Shown here: piece after piece, positions 1 to 11,432 of the stretch
Numbering within the stretch: position 1 is the first letter of the stretch
Layout: every line of letters starts with the position of its first letter
Assembly (NCBI RefSeq): GCF_026745355.1
Contig: NC_079205.1
Location: 65,850,200-65,914,199 of the forward strand
Source: Beta vulgaris subsp. vulgaris
Lineage: Eukaryota > Streptophyta > Magnoliopsida > Caryophyllales > Amaranthaceae
Reading direction: 5' to 3'
Length of the DNA: 64,000 bases
Made by a program: the position numbers and the translations under genes
The notes under the pieces: model-generated
Told to the model about the DNA's origin: nothing
Database searches by the model: none
The model's input: the letters and a program-made list of their open reading frames with translations, nothing else

Positions 1-333
1 TTGGTTAGATTCAGTTAATGAAGGTTTTGCTTTAGCAATAAGCAATGTTAGAATGATGTGGATGTTTCGTGATGATTCTTAACACTTAATTAGATAAATG
101 TTGTTATAGTTAAATGTCTTTGAAATTATTCTACTTGTATGTATATCGGTTACATGGGTTGTTGGTTGTGGATGCTTTCGGATGGTGAGTTGGTCTTTTA
201 TTTTCAAAACTCTTAATGTCATTTTTTTGGATGAAATAAGGAAAATTCTCACATAAAACCAAACATAATATTAAAGTTATTACAATTCGAGATGTACACA
301 TTCATGCAAAAATTAAGAGGGAAAGGGAATATC

Positions 334-582
334 CTAGTTACATTCATGCCAATCATCTAGTCTTCTTGCCTCTTTGACAAGCTTGTCCGCAAGTTGATTC
401 TTCACGCACTCTTGACACATGGATGATCCTATCCTAAGCTTGTTGAACTCCTTGCACAGCTCCCTGCATTGAATAATAACATTGGTACACAAAGTAAGAT
501 CTTCGGGGTCCTCTTTGAGTAGTTGAGTTGCCCGCAAACTATCCTTAATTAGTGTTTGATAGAGCTGGAAGTGGGATGAAAC
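334..582 (-). CDS. Unrecognised gene, probable 3' terminal exon
   Basis: An open frame of 83 codons on the minus strand ends at a stop at 334-336. It is preceded by a clean acceptor (TTTTGCAG) just upstream of 582, so it is probably the last exon of a spliced gene and not a gene by itself. The peptide is hydrophilic, helical-looking and rich in Leu, Lys and Glu. It has four cysteines, two of them in a Cys-x-x-Cys pair, and ends in His-Glu-Cys-Asn. I do not recognise the family. A possible further exon lies at 1076-1111 (TTTTCAG acceptor, GGTACA donor), but it does not join to this one in frame, so a piece is missing or the model is wrong. The hAT element at 1422 may have disrupted the 5' part. 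Confidence 0.35.
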   Translation of the reverse strand, partial: VSSHFQLYQTLIKDSLRATQLLKEDPEDLTLCTNVIIQCRELCKEFNKLRIGSSMCQECVKNQLADKLVKEARRLDDWHECN

Positions 583-599
583 CTGCAAAATGAGTAAGC

Positions 600-1413
600 C
601 CTTAGAGTGTAAGTAATGTTGAGATATATATAAAAAAAAAAGTATACTTGAATGGATACATGATTCATTTATTCTTATCTTTTTATAGGTAAGAGAGAAC
701 TATCAATGTTGCATGAGAGAAGATCCAACCTAGATTCAATTGGGTATATAAGTATACTGAGAGGTTATTTTCAGTAGTGGGCTAGTGGCACTTACTTTCC
801 CAAAGCATGAAGAGGTAGTTGGTCGTTAAGACATTTAATTTATTGATAGAAGATCTACTCTTATTAAGTATATATTGGTGCATTTAAATCTATGCAATTG
901 TGATAAGAATAACCTTAAGTTTTTGCCACAAACTTCCAAAATAATCCCAAGTTTGATATGGACATATGGTGTTCCATGTATAATTCCCTCACTTTTCCGT
1001 AACTTTTTTGAGTTCATAATATAAAAAAGTTAAAAATCCTTTATATAAATATTTTTTTTTCCTTTCTAACTGTACCTTCCATCTCTTCCACCACCAAATC
1101 TATCGCATCGGCTGAAAATATTTATGAGTATGTGATTTTAATTTAACAAAAATGATAACACTGTCAATCTTTAGTTCATTCATGTGATAACATATAAAAA
1201 TTGAGATTATTCTGAGATAGGTTGGATATGACTCGACGAGAGAATCCTAAACATGGTGCACTACATGTGCGTACAATGGCCTACAAGTCATGTTGGTAGA
1301 AAGTTAAACTAAAATGAGTCGCATATGGTGCATGAACAGTGCACCAACTGCATGGGCTGCCATGCAATGTTAACTGACTTATTTTCGATCTTGGCGACTA
1401 CTTGCTTGTTTGC
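600..1413. other. AT-rich non-coding stretch
   Basis: I see no gene here beyond a possible 36-nt exon at 1076-1111 on the minus strand, bounded by AG and GT. Confidence 0.3.
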
Positions 1414-1421
1414 TTTACAAT

Positions 1422-2461
1422 CAGGCCCGGTCCTGATTTTTTTGGGGGCCCTAGGCAAAATAATAGATTGGGGCCCTTCAAAAAATGTAATTTATAACAT
1501 AACAAAATAGCAACATTTGATATTAGTTCAATTAAATAAATCTATTGTTCAAGCGAATGTAATTTTACAAATAAATTTACCAAAAAAAAATTATTCAAAC
1601 AACTTGTTGTGATTTAATTAACTCTTCAACAAGTTTTCTCTTTGTCCTTTTTTTTCACTTCTAGATAATTTTTTTTTTAACAACATTACAATTTGCACAT
1701 AAAATAAATCAAACACAGAACAATCAGAGCATACTTTACAGAGAATTGAGATGCAATGACAATACTTGAACAAGTGAAGTGCTAATAATAAATCTGGCAG
1801 CACTTCTGGACCCCAGCCCCAGTTATAATCGGCAAACGGCAACCTAGGTCCCATTATTCAGCAACAACAAGATTGAATACGAGATAGACTCCGGCAGGCG
1901 GGCGGCGGCAGCCGCGGTAAAAGGACCACCTCTGACCGTCAGGCGAATCACAGTCGACAAAAAAATTCCGGCGAACCCCAACAAAACACTAGACAGTTTC
2001 CAATCACAGTCGAAGAAAAAATTCCCAAAACCTTTACTTATATTCTTAAATTCAAAATATCTTAATAACTTCACCTTATTGAAACTAATTATGATGATTA
2101 TTGCATTATACCAAACCAATTCTTCCCCATTTATATTGTAGAAAAAAAATTCTCGTTGTCATATTTAAGGGAAAGCTAACAGTTTTTTTTTTGGGGAAAT
2201 ATGGAAAATTTCAATGAGTTTGATGGAGGTTAGAGAAAATTTTGGGAATTAGGAAAAGATTTTAATTTGGAAAGAGAGTGAGAGAGAAGAAGTGAAGAAT
2301 TGAAGAACACGAGGAGTCGCGTTCACTGAGTTTTTCAATTAGCGTCTCTTCACGTGTGCGATTTTTTTTTTCTTTTACTAGTTTTATTTTGAGAATTGGG
2401 CCCCTTTTAGCCTTGGGCCCTTGGCCTTTGCCCCTTCAAACACCCCTCAGGGCCGGCCCTG
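1422..2461. mobile_element. Non-autonomous hAT element, about 1.04 kb
   Basis: The ends are inverted: CAGGCCCGGTCCTGA at the left, and the right end reads CAGGGCCGGCCCTGA in reverse complement. This is the terminal inverted repeat (TIR) style of Ac-like hAT elements. The flanks give an 8-bp near-repeat, TTTACAAT (1414-1421) and TTTACTAT (2462-2469), with one mismatch. No transposase frame is present. The short open frames inside (1618-1854 and 1844-2119, minus) have no recognisable domain. Confidence 0.8.
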
Positions 2462-2469
2462 TTTACTAT

Positions 2470-3400
2470 CCCCTTGCGTATATAAACCTTATTGGTTATC
2501 GCATTATGTAAGAGTTTGGGAGCACTTCAAGAGAGAGAATAGAGAGATATATTAGGGTTTGTGAGAAGAAAGTTCCTCCTTGTTCAAACATTGTGTTTGG
2601 TGAGAGAATTATTAGTGAGAGATTAATTTGTCTAATCCTCTTGTAAACACTAACTATTCTTCACTATAATGTAATGTCGTTGTTTGGATGAGTTTTATAA
2701 TCTCGAAGAATAGTTCAATTACTTAGAAGTGCTCCCAAACTCTTACTAATAATTGCTAAATTGTACTCTTTTTAGTTGCATTAATATCATGCATTTATGC
2801 TCCTATCTTGAAAAATGTATAAGAACTTGCACATTTTCAACGGCTAATTATATTGGCAAGCTAAGTAGCAGATAATTGTTAGCTGGTAGCTGATTGTATT
2901 AGCGAATAGCTAATAGCTAATTATATTAGCTGTTTGTATAAAGGTGTTTGGTAAATAGCTGATAGCTGATTGGTACATAATTGTATAATATGACTAATAA
3001 TGACATGTGTATAATATATTGTTGTACTTCTTGTTTATTAATGTAATGTTCAACAACTTTAGGACATAAAATGTAATTGGTCGAAACCTCTAATGTCAAA
3101 AAGCTCTTTCTCCTAACTTTTTAAGAAAGGACTTTTTAGGTCCAATCAGCTAATTGAAATCTCTATGTATCAAACACTCAAATTAGAGATTTGACTAGTA
3201 AAATCCTCTAATATGAATTCTTTTTTCTTTTTTTTTTTGAAAATAATATGAATTCAAACTTATGATTTTGCCCCAAACCTCTCTTTATCAAATAAGGATT
3301 AACTCTAAAACAATTCATGCGTTTCCAACCCTAAGCCTCCCCTCTACTTTTCTCTCTCTAAAACCCTAGCCTCCCTTACCCCTTCTTCACCAATTAGGGG
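2470..3400. other. AT-rich intergenic with possible MITE remnant
   Basis: About 2940-3180 has weakly inverted ends: GGTGTTTGGTAAATAGCTG at the left, and a related string in reverse complement near 3150-3175. The intervening sequence repeats AGCTGATAGCT-like words. This looks like an old MITE, but I could not fix its ends. 3330-3400 is CT-rich with AAACCCTAGCC, resembling a 5' leader. Confidence 0.35.
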
Positions 3401-3406
3401 GCTGCC

Positions 3407-3724
3407 ATGGATGTTTTCATCCATGGTAAGCCCCTTTTTCCCTTTTATTTTCAGTTTTTAGTTCATTTTCTTGTTTTGTTCAATAAATTAGTATCTCTTT
3501 ATGAGATTTTCTCAAACCCTTTTATGGGGTTTTTAGTTTCTGTTTTGGAAATCTCCTTCTCCCATATGGGAGTTGTGAGTATGGTTCTTTTGTTTTTAGG
3601 TATGAGAAATTATTCTCATTGGTTGAAGTTCGAGATTCAACATGAAGAATTAGGGTTTCACAACTTCTGTAAAATTATGGAAGACTATTGGAGTACGTTC
3701 ATCCCAAAATTTCCGCATCTGTAG
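3407..3724 (+). CDS. Small hypothetical gene or remnant, two short exons
   Basis: After a CT-rich leader an ATG at 3407 opens a 19-nt exon ending at a GGTAAG donor near 3425. An acceptor (TTGTTTTTAG) at about 3600 starts a second exon that stays in frame to a stop at 3722-3724, giving about 47 residues. The alternative is an unspliced 105-codon frame across the same interval, with a hydrophobic first half. I recognise no domain in either. The start region is a near-palindrome (CATGGATG...CATCCATG), which may be chance. It could be a truncated gene copy or a non-coding transcript. Confidence 0.25.
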   Translation: MDVFIHGKPLFPFYFQFLVHFLVLFNKLVSLYEIFSNPFMGFLVSVLEISFSHMGVVSMVLLFLGMRNYSHWLKFEIQHEELGFHNFCKIMEDYWSTFIPKFPHL

Positions 3725-4213
3725 ATCGTATGCCGAACCAGAGCGAACTCACAGATTGCATTGCTTCAGATGAAGATTTTTATTAAGGCAAAATTAAGTC
3801 AAATCTGCGATGTTTACATTTCTAGGGTGATATGTATTTCTATTAGAATTTTATGTTTTTCAGAAATGACTTGTAAGTATCGTTTGGCGAAATATTAATG
3901 AAGTCCCTTTTCTTTCTTTAAATAAGGATTAACTCTTATGACATCAATACTTGACATTTACGCAAGTGTTTTTTTCCCCCACACAAGCTTCATCTATCAT
4001 AAATAATTTTGAAAAAATATAACCTAAACTATAAGGTCATAAAGTGTCCTAACAAGAACAACCAAGACATAGTGAGCAATCAATACGCTTACATTATGTA
4101 TGAGACATATTAAATTCAACATACAAACACAAAGAGTCGAAAGCTCTTCTTTATTGGACCCCTTGATTGTTGTGACGACTTTCTTTGCACCTGTTAAGCT
4201 TGCTGCTTGTCAA

Positions 4214-4979
4214 TAGGGATGGGCATAGGTCCAGGACCCTATCCGGACCCTGTTGGACCCGACCCTAATTTAAGGGTCTGGGTCCAACTTTTTTAGACCC
4301 TAAGGGTCAGGGTCCGGGTCTGGGTCCAAGTGAAAATTTTAGGGTCCGGGTCCGGGTCTTAAAATTTTGGACCCAGACCCGACCCTTAGACCCTAAACTT
4401 ATTTAATATATACATTTCAACTTTTTTAAAATAAAATAAACTGATTTTCTAAAAGACTAAAATCTAAACTAAAACACCAAAACACCCATTCTGAATTCTT
4501 ATGTAAGTTGAGTTTGTTTCGTTTTTTTCAGTTTGTATGTTTGTGTTTTTGTTTCTTTTTTTTTCAGTTTATATGTTTGTGAATTGTGTTTGTTTCGGGT
4601 TTTTTTTTCAGTTTATATGTTTGTGAATTGTGTTTGTTTCGGGTTTTTTTTTCAGTTTATAAGTTTGTGTTTATATCGTTTTTTTCCATTTATATGTTTG
4701 TGTTTGTTTCATGCGAATTCTTATGTTTGTTTCATGCGATTTTTTATATTTGCTTCATGCGAATTTCAAATGATTATTGATATTAATAATGCTGAAAATT
4801 TGGCAAGAAAAAGAATTTAGGTCTGGACCCTCCAGACCCTCTAGACCCGCCAGACCCTAAGGGTCTGGGTCAGGGTCCAATTTTTTCAGACCCTTAGGGT
4901 CTGGGTCTGCCAAAAATTTTAGGATCCGGGTCTAGGGTCCAGCTTGACCCGACCCAGACCCGACCCTTGCCCCACCCTA
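4214..4979. mobile_element. Non-autonomous hAT element, GGGTCTGGGTC-rich
   Basis: The element runs from TAGGGATGGGCA to TGCCCCACCCTA, which are imperfect inverted repeats. It is flanked by a perfect 8-bp TSD, CTTGTCAA (4206-4213 and 4980-4987). Both subterminal regions are packed with GGGTCTGGGTC/GACCC repeats that can pair with each other. The core (about 4500-4800) has T-rich tandem units containing TTTGTTTCGGG and CAGTTTATATG. There is no coding capacity; the 95- and 64-codon frames here are low-complexity. Confidence 0.9.
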
Positions 4980-4987
4980 CTTGTCAA

Positions 4988-6281
4988 AGTCATTTAAAGG
5001 GATACCACTATAGATGATTAAGCGCAAGTGTTACTCAATATAAGTGATGCTTACTTGCTATTTAATTAAAGAAGTCTTTTTTTAGGCCATGGAAACGATC
5101 AAAATTGAAAACTTACTATTGGCGAATAATCATGATTAAGGGACATCGGATTAACCACTTTAGGAAAATAGAGAAATGAAATAACAAATTATCCCTTAAC
5201 CAAACTACCAAAAGGAGAGCAAGCGTGGTAAACTAGGATTTGAATCTCATAGCATTTATTCACATATTGCACTCCAAAATTTCAAGAGATTAGAAAAATA
5301 TGCTAAATTACATATTTCTTCTATTTTCATTTAATTATATCTAAAAAACTTGAAATATTTGTCCGTACACACTTTTGACTATTAGTATCTATAATTATAT
5401 TTTATGTAAATAAATTGATATCCCTTCAAAAAAAAAAAATGTAAATAAATTGATATCATAAAATTACATATCGAAATAAGATTCCACATAATATATTATT
5501 GGATTAATGTCAATATATTTTGAAAATATCAAATTTTTTCAAAGATATTAAAAATTAAATTATTAAATCGGCATGTATAAACGTCGACATTTTGTACGTA
5601 TTTAGAAATGGAGAAAGTAAAAAAAATACTATTAACTTGATTCAAAATTCAATTCCACTAATATGACTATGTGATGCCAAATTTTACCAAAATAACAATA
5701 GGGCTTTTCCTTGTTATGTCCGTTGTTGGACCTAAAGTATAAAGTACCTAGCACGTGTTTTGTTAGAGGAAAAGAACAACACACTCACAGTAGTTTGGCC
5801 CAGCCTGCTTAAACAGAGAAGAAATCAATAAATAAATCTACAGTAAACGACAAAATCTTATCTAAATCATAGTATCGGTATTTTTTTAGTTGTATTATTT
5901 GCTTTTGTGACATTATTAATCGATCAACTTTGTTAAATTATCTCGCATTACTGTGTAAGAAAAAACATATTCAAGCAGGTTTTATTAGATTCATCTCAAT
6001 GCGAGGATTCTAAATATCAATATTTTTATAATTTTTAGTTACATCTAATAAGAGATATGTATGTTTAAAAAAGCATCTCGATAAAAATGAAAAAGCAAAT
6101 TTTGCCACTAAGAAATAGCAATTGGTAGACGACGGATTCATACACAGGCCAAAATGCAATACAAAAAACATAAAACGCGTGAAACTAAAATACATCAATG
6201 GTTCTCTAAGGAATATGTGAAATTAATGTACATCAACTTTTCTCCAATGAACATCGATTTCGATAATTCTTCTTTATTAAC
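4988..6281. other. Intergenic, AT-rich
   Basis: I see no gene, RNA or bounded element. The stretch has several A/T runs and no long open frame. Confidence 0.4.
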
Positions 6282-6289
6282 CTTTATCT

Positions 6290-6534
6290 TAGAGGTGATC
6301 ATTTTGGGCCCGGGCCTGCCCGTTTTTGGGCAGATTTTTTCGGGCCCGCGGTCGAGCTCGGCCCGTTTTTTGTGGGCTTTGGGCAAGTCAAAAATGACTT
6401 TTTAGTCTATTTTTTTGCCCGACCCGTTTTGGTCCAAAATAGCGGGCTTTGGGCACAAAATTCGGCCCGAATTTAGGCCCGGCCTGGTCGATGGGCAATT
6501 TTTTTTGCCGCGGCCCGGCCCATGATCACCTCTA
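6290..6534. mobile_element. Short hAT MITE, 245 bp, GGGCCCG-rich
   Basis: The ends TAGAGGTGATCAT and ATGATCACCTCTA are perfect inverted repeats. The flanks give a perfect 8-bp TSD, CTTTATCT (6282-6289 and 6535-6542). The interior is rich in GGGCCCG and GGGCTTTGGGC and can fold. It lies about 400 bp upstream of the first DUF538 gene and may sit in its promoter region. Confidence 0.92.
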
Positions 6535-6941
6535 CTTTATCTTTATGTTTATTAGTTTGTTTATGGCAGATATTTCTTGTTCATTGTGTTTTCGTTGTCT
6601 TTTCATTAGGTTGAGTACTTATTCATCAAATATATTTTTTTTCTTATGTTTATTGAGTTTCGTGTATTGTTTTTTTACTTAATTTGTTCTTTGAGAATGT
6701 TATTTCTGTTTATTATGTTAATTGGTGCGCACTTTTTAAATGGTAGACTCGTATCACCCATAGCATCTAATTTGCCAAAAAATAGAAAGGTACTAGTATT
6801 AGATAAGAAACCGACTTTTTCATCGTCAAAATCACCTTTAAGACTTTTCAGTCTACCTTACTTACTTCATTAAAATCTCCATTTTTTCTACATTCTCTCT
6901 CCTCGAAGAAACACAAGAAAAAGCTTCATCTTCATTCATCA

Positions 6942-9551
6942 ATGGCTTCCATAAAACCCTACATCATCATTTTCTCTCTCTTCATCATCTTCTCTCTCTC
7001 CAACTCTGAATCTCCAGAATCCGTCTTCGACATCCTCCCTAAATACGGCCTTCCTAGTGGCCTCTTACCTAACTGCGTCAAGAACTACTCTCTCTCTCCT
7101 GATGATGGCCGATTCATCGTTGATCTCGAGAATTCTTGCTATGTTCACTTCGATTACTTGACTTACTACGAAAAACGTATCACTGGAACCCTAAAAATCG
7201 GGTCAATTACTGATTTGAAAGGAATTCAAGTCAAGCGATTCTTCATTTGGCTTAATGTTGATGAAATTAAGGTCGATTTACCTCCTTCAGATTCTATTTA
7301 CTTTCAGGTTGGAATTATTAACAAGAAGCTTAGTGTTGATCAGTTTCAAACTGTTCATTCTTGCGGTTCTGGTACTTCTGCTTCTCGTGGAGAGTTTCGT
7401 TCTTGGAATCGTTTCTTCGAGGTATGATTCTTGTAGTTTGTTGGTTTTTTTTGTTTTTCGATTTCGATTTCAATTTTGAGTTAGGATTATAATTATAACG
7501 ATATAAGAAGCTTGATATGTGATTTGAATTGTGATTTGTGATTTCTGGAGGTTAATAGAATGGATCATTTGGTAGTTTTTTGATGGGATTGACTTATTTT
7601 GATTATTGTGTATCGTTAATTTTTTGTTATTTGTGATTCTGCTGATTGTTCAAATTTGGTGCTAAGGAAGGTTGTTTTTGTCAAACGATAAGAAGAAAGG
7701 ACATTTATAGTAAATTATCATTTATTATGATTATAATGATCTAGAATTGTGATTTCTGAAGCTTAATTGAGTGGATCACTTGGAATTTTTATGATTGGAT
7801 TGACTTAGTTTGATTATTGTTGTGGATCATTAATTTACCATTTAATTTTGTGATAGTTTGCTGATTGGTCAAATTTGCTGTTGAGGGAAGGTTGTTTTAG
7901 TCAAACGACGAAATGGAAGGACATTTATAGTAATTTAGCATTGATTATGATTATAATGATCTAGAATTGTGATTTTTGAAGCTTAATTGAGTGGATCACC
8001 TGGTATTTTCATGATAGGATTGACTTAGTTGGTTTATCGTGGATCAATAATTTAGGATTTGTCAAGTTTATGTTTTTGCTGATTGGTTATATTTGGTGAT
8101 GAGGGAGGTTGTTTAAGTCAAACAATTAGAATATAGAACATTTTATGATAAGATGTGAAATTGTTGTTATTGCAAATCTTTGATTCATGTTTAGGCCCTT
8201 AAATTACACTTGCGAACTTGGTAATTGTGCTTTACGTTGTCAGAGTATGCTAATTCTGTACAAAGGAAATTGTTGTGTAGTGAAGTACATAGTCTTTCTT
8301 TGGCTGAAGATATCGAGTTTGTAGTGAATGATGTGGGATTAACTACTGACAGAGACTTTTACTTTGGTAGTGTGAAATTTCTTGTTAGGAACCAATGGCT
8401 TTTATTAGAAGCATGTCTTCTGTATGTTTGCTTGCTCGCATTGAGTGAACATGGGTCGATGAAGAAGCTGAGCTTTTGTAGTTCTTTTTCTAACTGTTTT
8501 TACTAGAGTGTCTAGTATTCATGTTATCTGTTTGCTTGAGTAATGCTTCTTTTTTAGTTCTAATATAGCAATATCTGATTCATGCTTATAGCCTTTGAAT
8601 GTTTCGGCATAAAGAACTTGCATATTGTAGCACCTGTTTCATGTTGCTATCTGCTGTGTTACTATAATTCCTCGCAATGTGCCAAAGTTTTGGAAGGAAC
8701 TTGTTATGTGGTCAAGTCCATCCTCTTTGCTTGGTTTCAAAATGTGGATATGCACACCACTCCCAAAAGTTCAAATTACCCAATTCCACGCAATCGTTTG
8801 TGCACTAAGTTGTAGTTTTATATACTAGCAAAGACTCTGCTCCTGATGTCTTCATACTCTTGTTGTGAACCAAAGCATGTCTTCTGTTAGACTGTTGATT
8901 TCTCTTGCTAACATTGGGAAAGTGGGTTGGTACTTGATAGTAAGGCTGGCCTTTTGTGTCATCTTCTGCTTGAAATTTTAAAAATATCTCACTGGTCGGG
9001 AGCTTGTGTGGTTCATGCAAATTTTTTACTTGAACTTTCATGTGCTTATTGAAAGTTCTCTGCATCATGCTTCGATAATAAGGTAAATGATGGATTCACA
9101 TGGTCAGTTGTGGTAATTGAAGCAAAATGAATTTATCAAATTTACTCGAGTTTCTACTAGTTTTCAAAAGTTAAAGCAAAATAAGAACCGACTACTAAGT
9201 GTCAACAATAGGGACCTGCATAATCAGTTTAGATTAACAGCCTACTGACAATTCTAGAACAAGCTATACATGATTACAAGTATTTCTCATAAAATAAAAA
9301 ATTGAAGCAAAAGTACGATTAGCTCATTGTAGTTTTCTGCTGAAGCATTGGGCTTTGGTTAAAAACAATCGCAGTTATGTGTTCCTCTATACATCTTCTC
9401 ATGCATGATTAATAATGATTTGTTATTTGCATATTCAACTTAATCTTTGTGTTTTGGATTTGTTATCAAGATTATTCTCTAATATACCTTTTCTTATCTG
9501 CAGCTTCCACCTCCTACTGGTACAGAAATCCAAATGCTTCTGACAGAATAG
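6942..9551 (+). CDS. DUF538 family secreted protein (gene 1)
   Basis: Exon 1 is 6942-7421 (ATG after a CTTCATCAATGG context) and exon 2 is 9504-9551. The donor is GAG|GTATGA and the acceptor TCTGCAG, with a 2.08-kb intron. The joined frame codes for 175 residues. The first roughly 22 are a hydrophobic signal peptide, followed by the typical DUF538 order: a Leu-Pro-Lys-Tyr-Gly-Leu-Pro-x-Gly-Leu-Leu-Pro block, a Tyr-Ser-Leu-Ser-Pro-Asp-Asp-Gly block, a Cys-Tyr-Val core strand, and the Ile-Lys-Val-Asp-Leu-Pro-Pro loop near residue 105. DUF538 proteins are small plant proteins of unsettled biochemical role, often stress-responsive, with a fold related to lipid-binding BPI proteins. The coding match is clear. 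The tiny last exon (Leu-Pro-Pro-Pro start) is less certain. Confidence 0.85.
7530..8160 (+). repeat. Intronic tandem repeat, about 3 units of 210-225 bp
   Basis: Three successive units in the intron of DUF538 gene 1 each contain GTGATTTCTGAAGCTTAATT-like sequence, then GATTGACTTAGTTTG, TGCTGATTGGTCAAATTTG and AGTCAAACGA. They begin near 7536, 7744 and 7965. The second and third are most alike. The downstream intron (8160-9500) contains only short open frames, which I read as non-coding. Confidence 0.75.
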
Positions 9552-11111
9552 AAGACATGCATCACTTAGTAGTGATGAGTGAAGCGTAGAGGTTATTTCT
9601 CTATTCCCCATAGTCTTATAGCAGATGCTGAGATGGCCTTGCCGTAAAATGGATGTTTGGTCTCCAGACTGCTTAAGATAAGTATAATATGTACATAACC
9701 TCGTGCTTCGAGGGCTTGCATACTTGCGAGTAGTGTAGAACTCTTCTCCGATACAAAACCGGAGATAATGTAATAGTAATATCCACGGATATGTATGTAG
9801 AACAATTTGTGATGGATCTTTTATCTATCCAGGAACCTACTCATGTTTTTTTACTGCTTGAAATTTGAGTTACTGCCCTAAATCTAAGGTTCCACGAATC
9901 TATTTCCTCAGAAACATTACGATGCGTTGTGATATATAGAGAACCTACTTTAAACTATAAATAATTTTACGCTTGAAAATGTTGGTAATGATGATAGTGG
10001 TAGAAGTGAGATTGGAGAGCTTCAATATTTGGAGATCAAAGATTTGGACAAGATCACAAAACTTGCAAATTTTTAATGCAAGACAATTTTGAGATGGTAA
10101 AAATAGTAAATATTTTGAGAAGGTAGTAATATTCTAGTTGAGGCTCAAGAGTCAAGATCTGAATCTACCTACCGCCTAACTCTGTCAAGACTCGTGGAAC
10201 ACGGGGACACTGTCACCCTCATCCTCTGTTTTACGCGGTCCAATCTTTTTGCTTTGAGCCCATATTCAATTATTCGAGTTTCCCCATCAAATTGAAACCA
10301 CCCGAGTCACCCATTCTCATTTATATCTATCTTTTGTACCAAGTACTATGGTACTAACTGAATTCCTCCAATCTTATAATGTCATAATACCATTCATATA
10401 TCAAATAAGGTTTGGTGATAAAAGTTCGGCTCATGATTTCAAAGTTATGGTCAGAGACCTTACTAGGGACTCTTTTGGGGGGGAGATTTCTCTTACCATT
10501 AATCGCCTTCAAGGAGTTTGACCTGCAAACCTGATAGGTTAAACCTAAGTGAATTGTCACTTTAGTAGGATTCTTACTTCTTCATCTTACCTACCTAAAA
10601 TTAATTTTAAGACGTATATTTCTACAAATTAGTTCTAAAAACACTTAGATTATTCGTTTATTTTCATTAATTTCGTACATGATCAAGGCCCCTCAAATTG
10701 TGTTAGTTTTGTACATTGAAAAACCTTTTAAATCAAGTATATTAACAATAAGTAAAATTTTATTAATAGTTATTTTAGCAAAACATCGGAATGGTAACTC
10801 TGACTCTCTGAGGGTAAAAAAAAGGCTTGTTACCTTCATGCTAAATTAGTCGCAATTTTTGTTTTTTTTTCCTGTTTGGCATGGGTTTTTACTAATACTT
10901 TTATAAGTTTATACTATTGAGAAAGATTTATCATGTGTAATCTTATTATATATATTTTAATGCGTATTTTCATCATCTAACATTTTATACTTTTTACTAA
11001 TAATAATAGTATATAATTAAAAATATTAATAATCTAATTATCTCAAAGATTGGTAAAGTAAACTAATATTGGAACTATAAATTGGAACAACATAGAGTAA
11101 CAAAGTATTTA
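9552..11111. other. Intergenic between DUF538 genes 1 and 2
   Basis: The first 300 bp are likely 3' UTR of DUF538 gene 1. I see no gene in the rest, which becomes strongly AT-rich after 10600. Confidence 0.4.
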
Positions 11112-11320
11112 CTTCCTCCATTTTATAATAGACATACCACATTGAACATTTTTCAAGAAAACCCATGTGAAAAAAAAGAGAAAGAGATAAAATAGATAAA
11201 AAGTAGGACTCGTGTAATACAAGAGATAAATATAAAGAAGATCAATAAAAAATATATTACAATTAATATGAAACTTCTAAATGAGAAAATATTATTAATA
11301 ACAAAAATAACGAAGGGAGT
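11112..11320. mobile_element. Degenerate Stowaway-like MITE
   Basis: The left end CTTCCTCCATTTTATAATAG follows a TA dinucleotide. The right end CGAAGGGAGTC precedes TA after mismatches. It is short and AT-rich, and sits immediately upstream of DUF538 gene 2. Confidence 0.45.
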
Positions 11321-11432
11321 CTATTAATTATTTTGACTTCAGGATATGTTTTTCCCCAAATTAGCCCACATTTAAAAGCCTCTCATTCAATGTGAAAGTC
11401 TTTGATCAATATTTAACAAGAAGTCTACAAAC

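Noticed and set aside
4533..4820. Phe/Cys/Val-rich 95-codon frame
   Set aside because: It is a read-through of T-rich tandem units in a hAT element.
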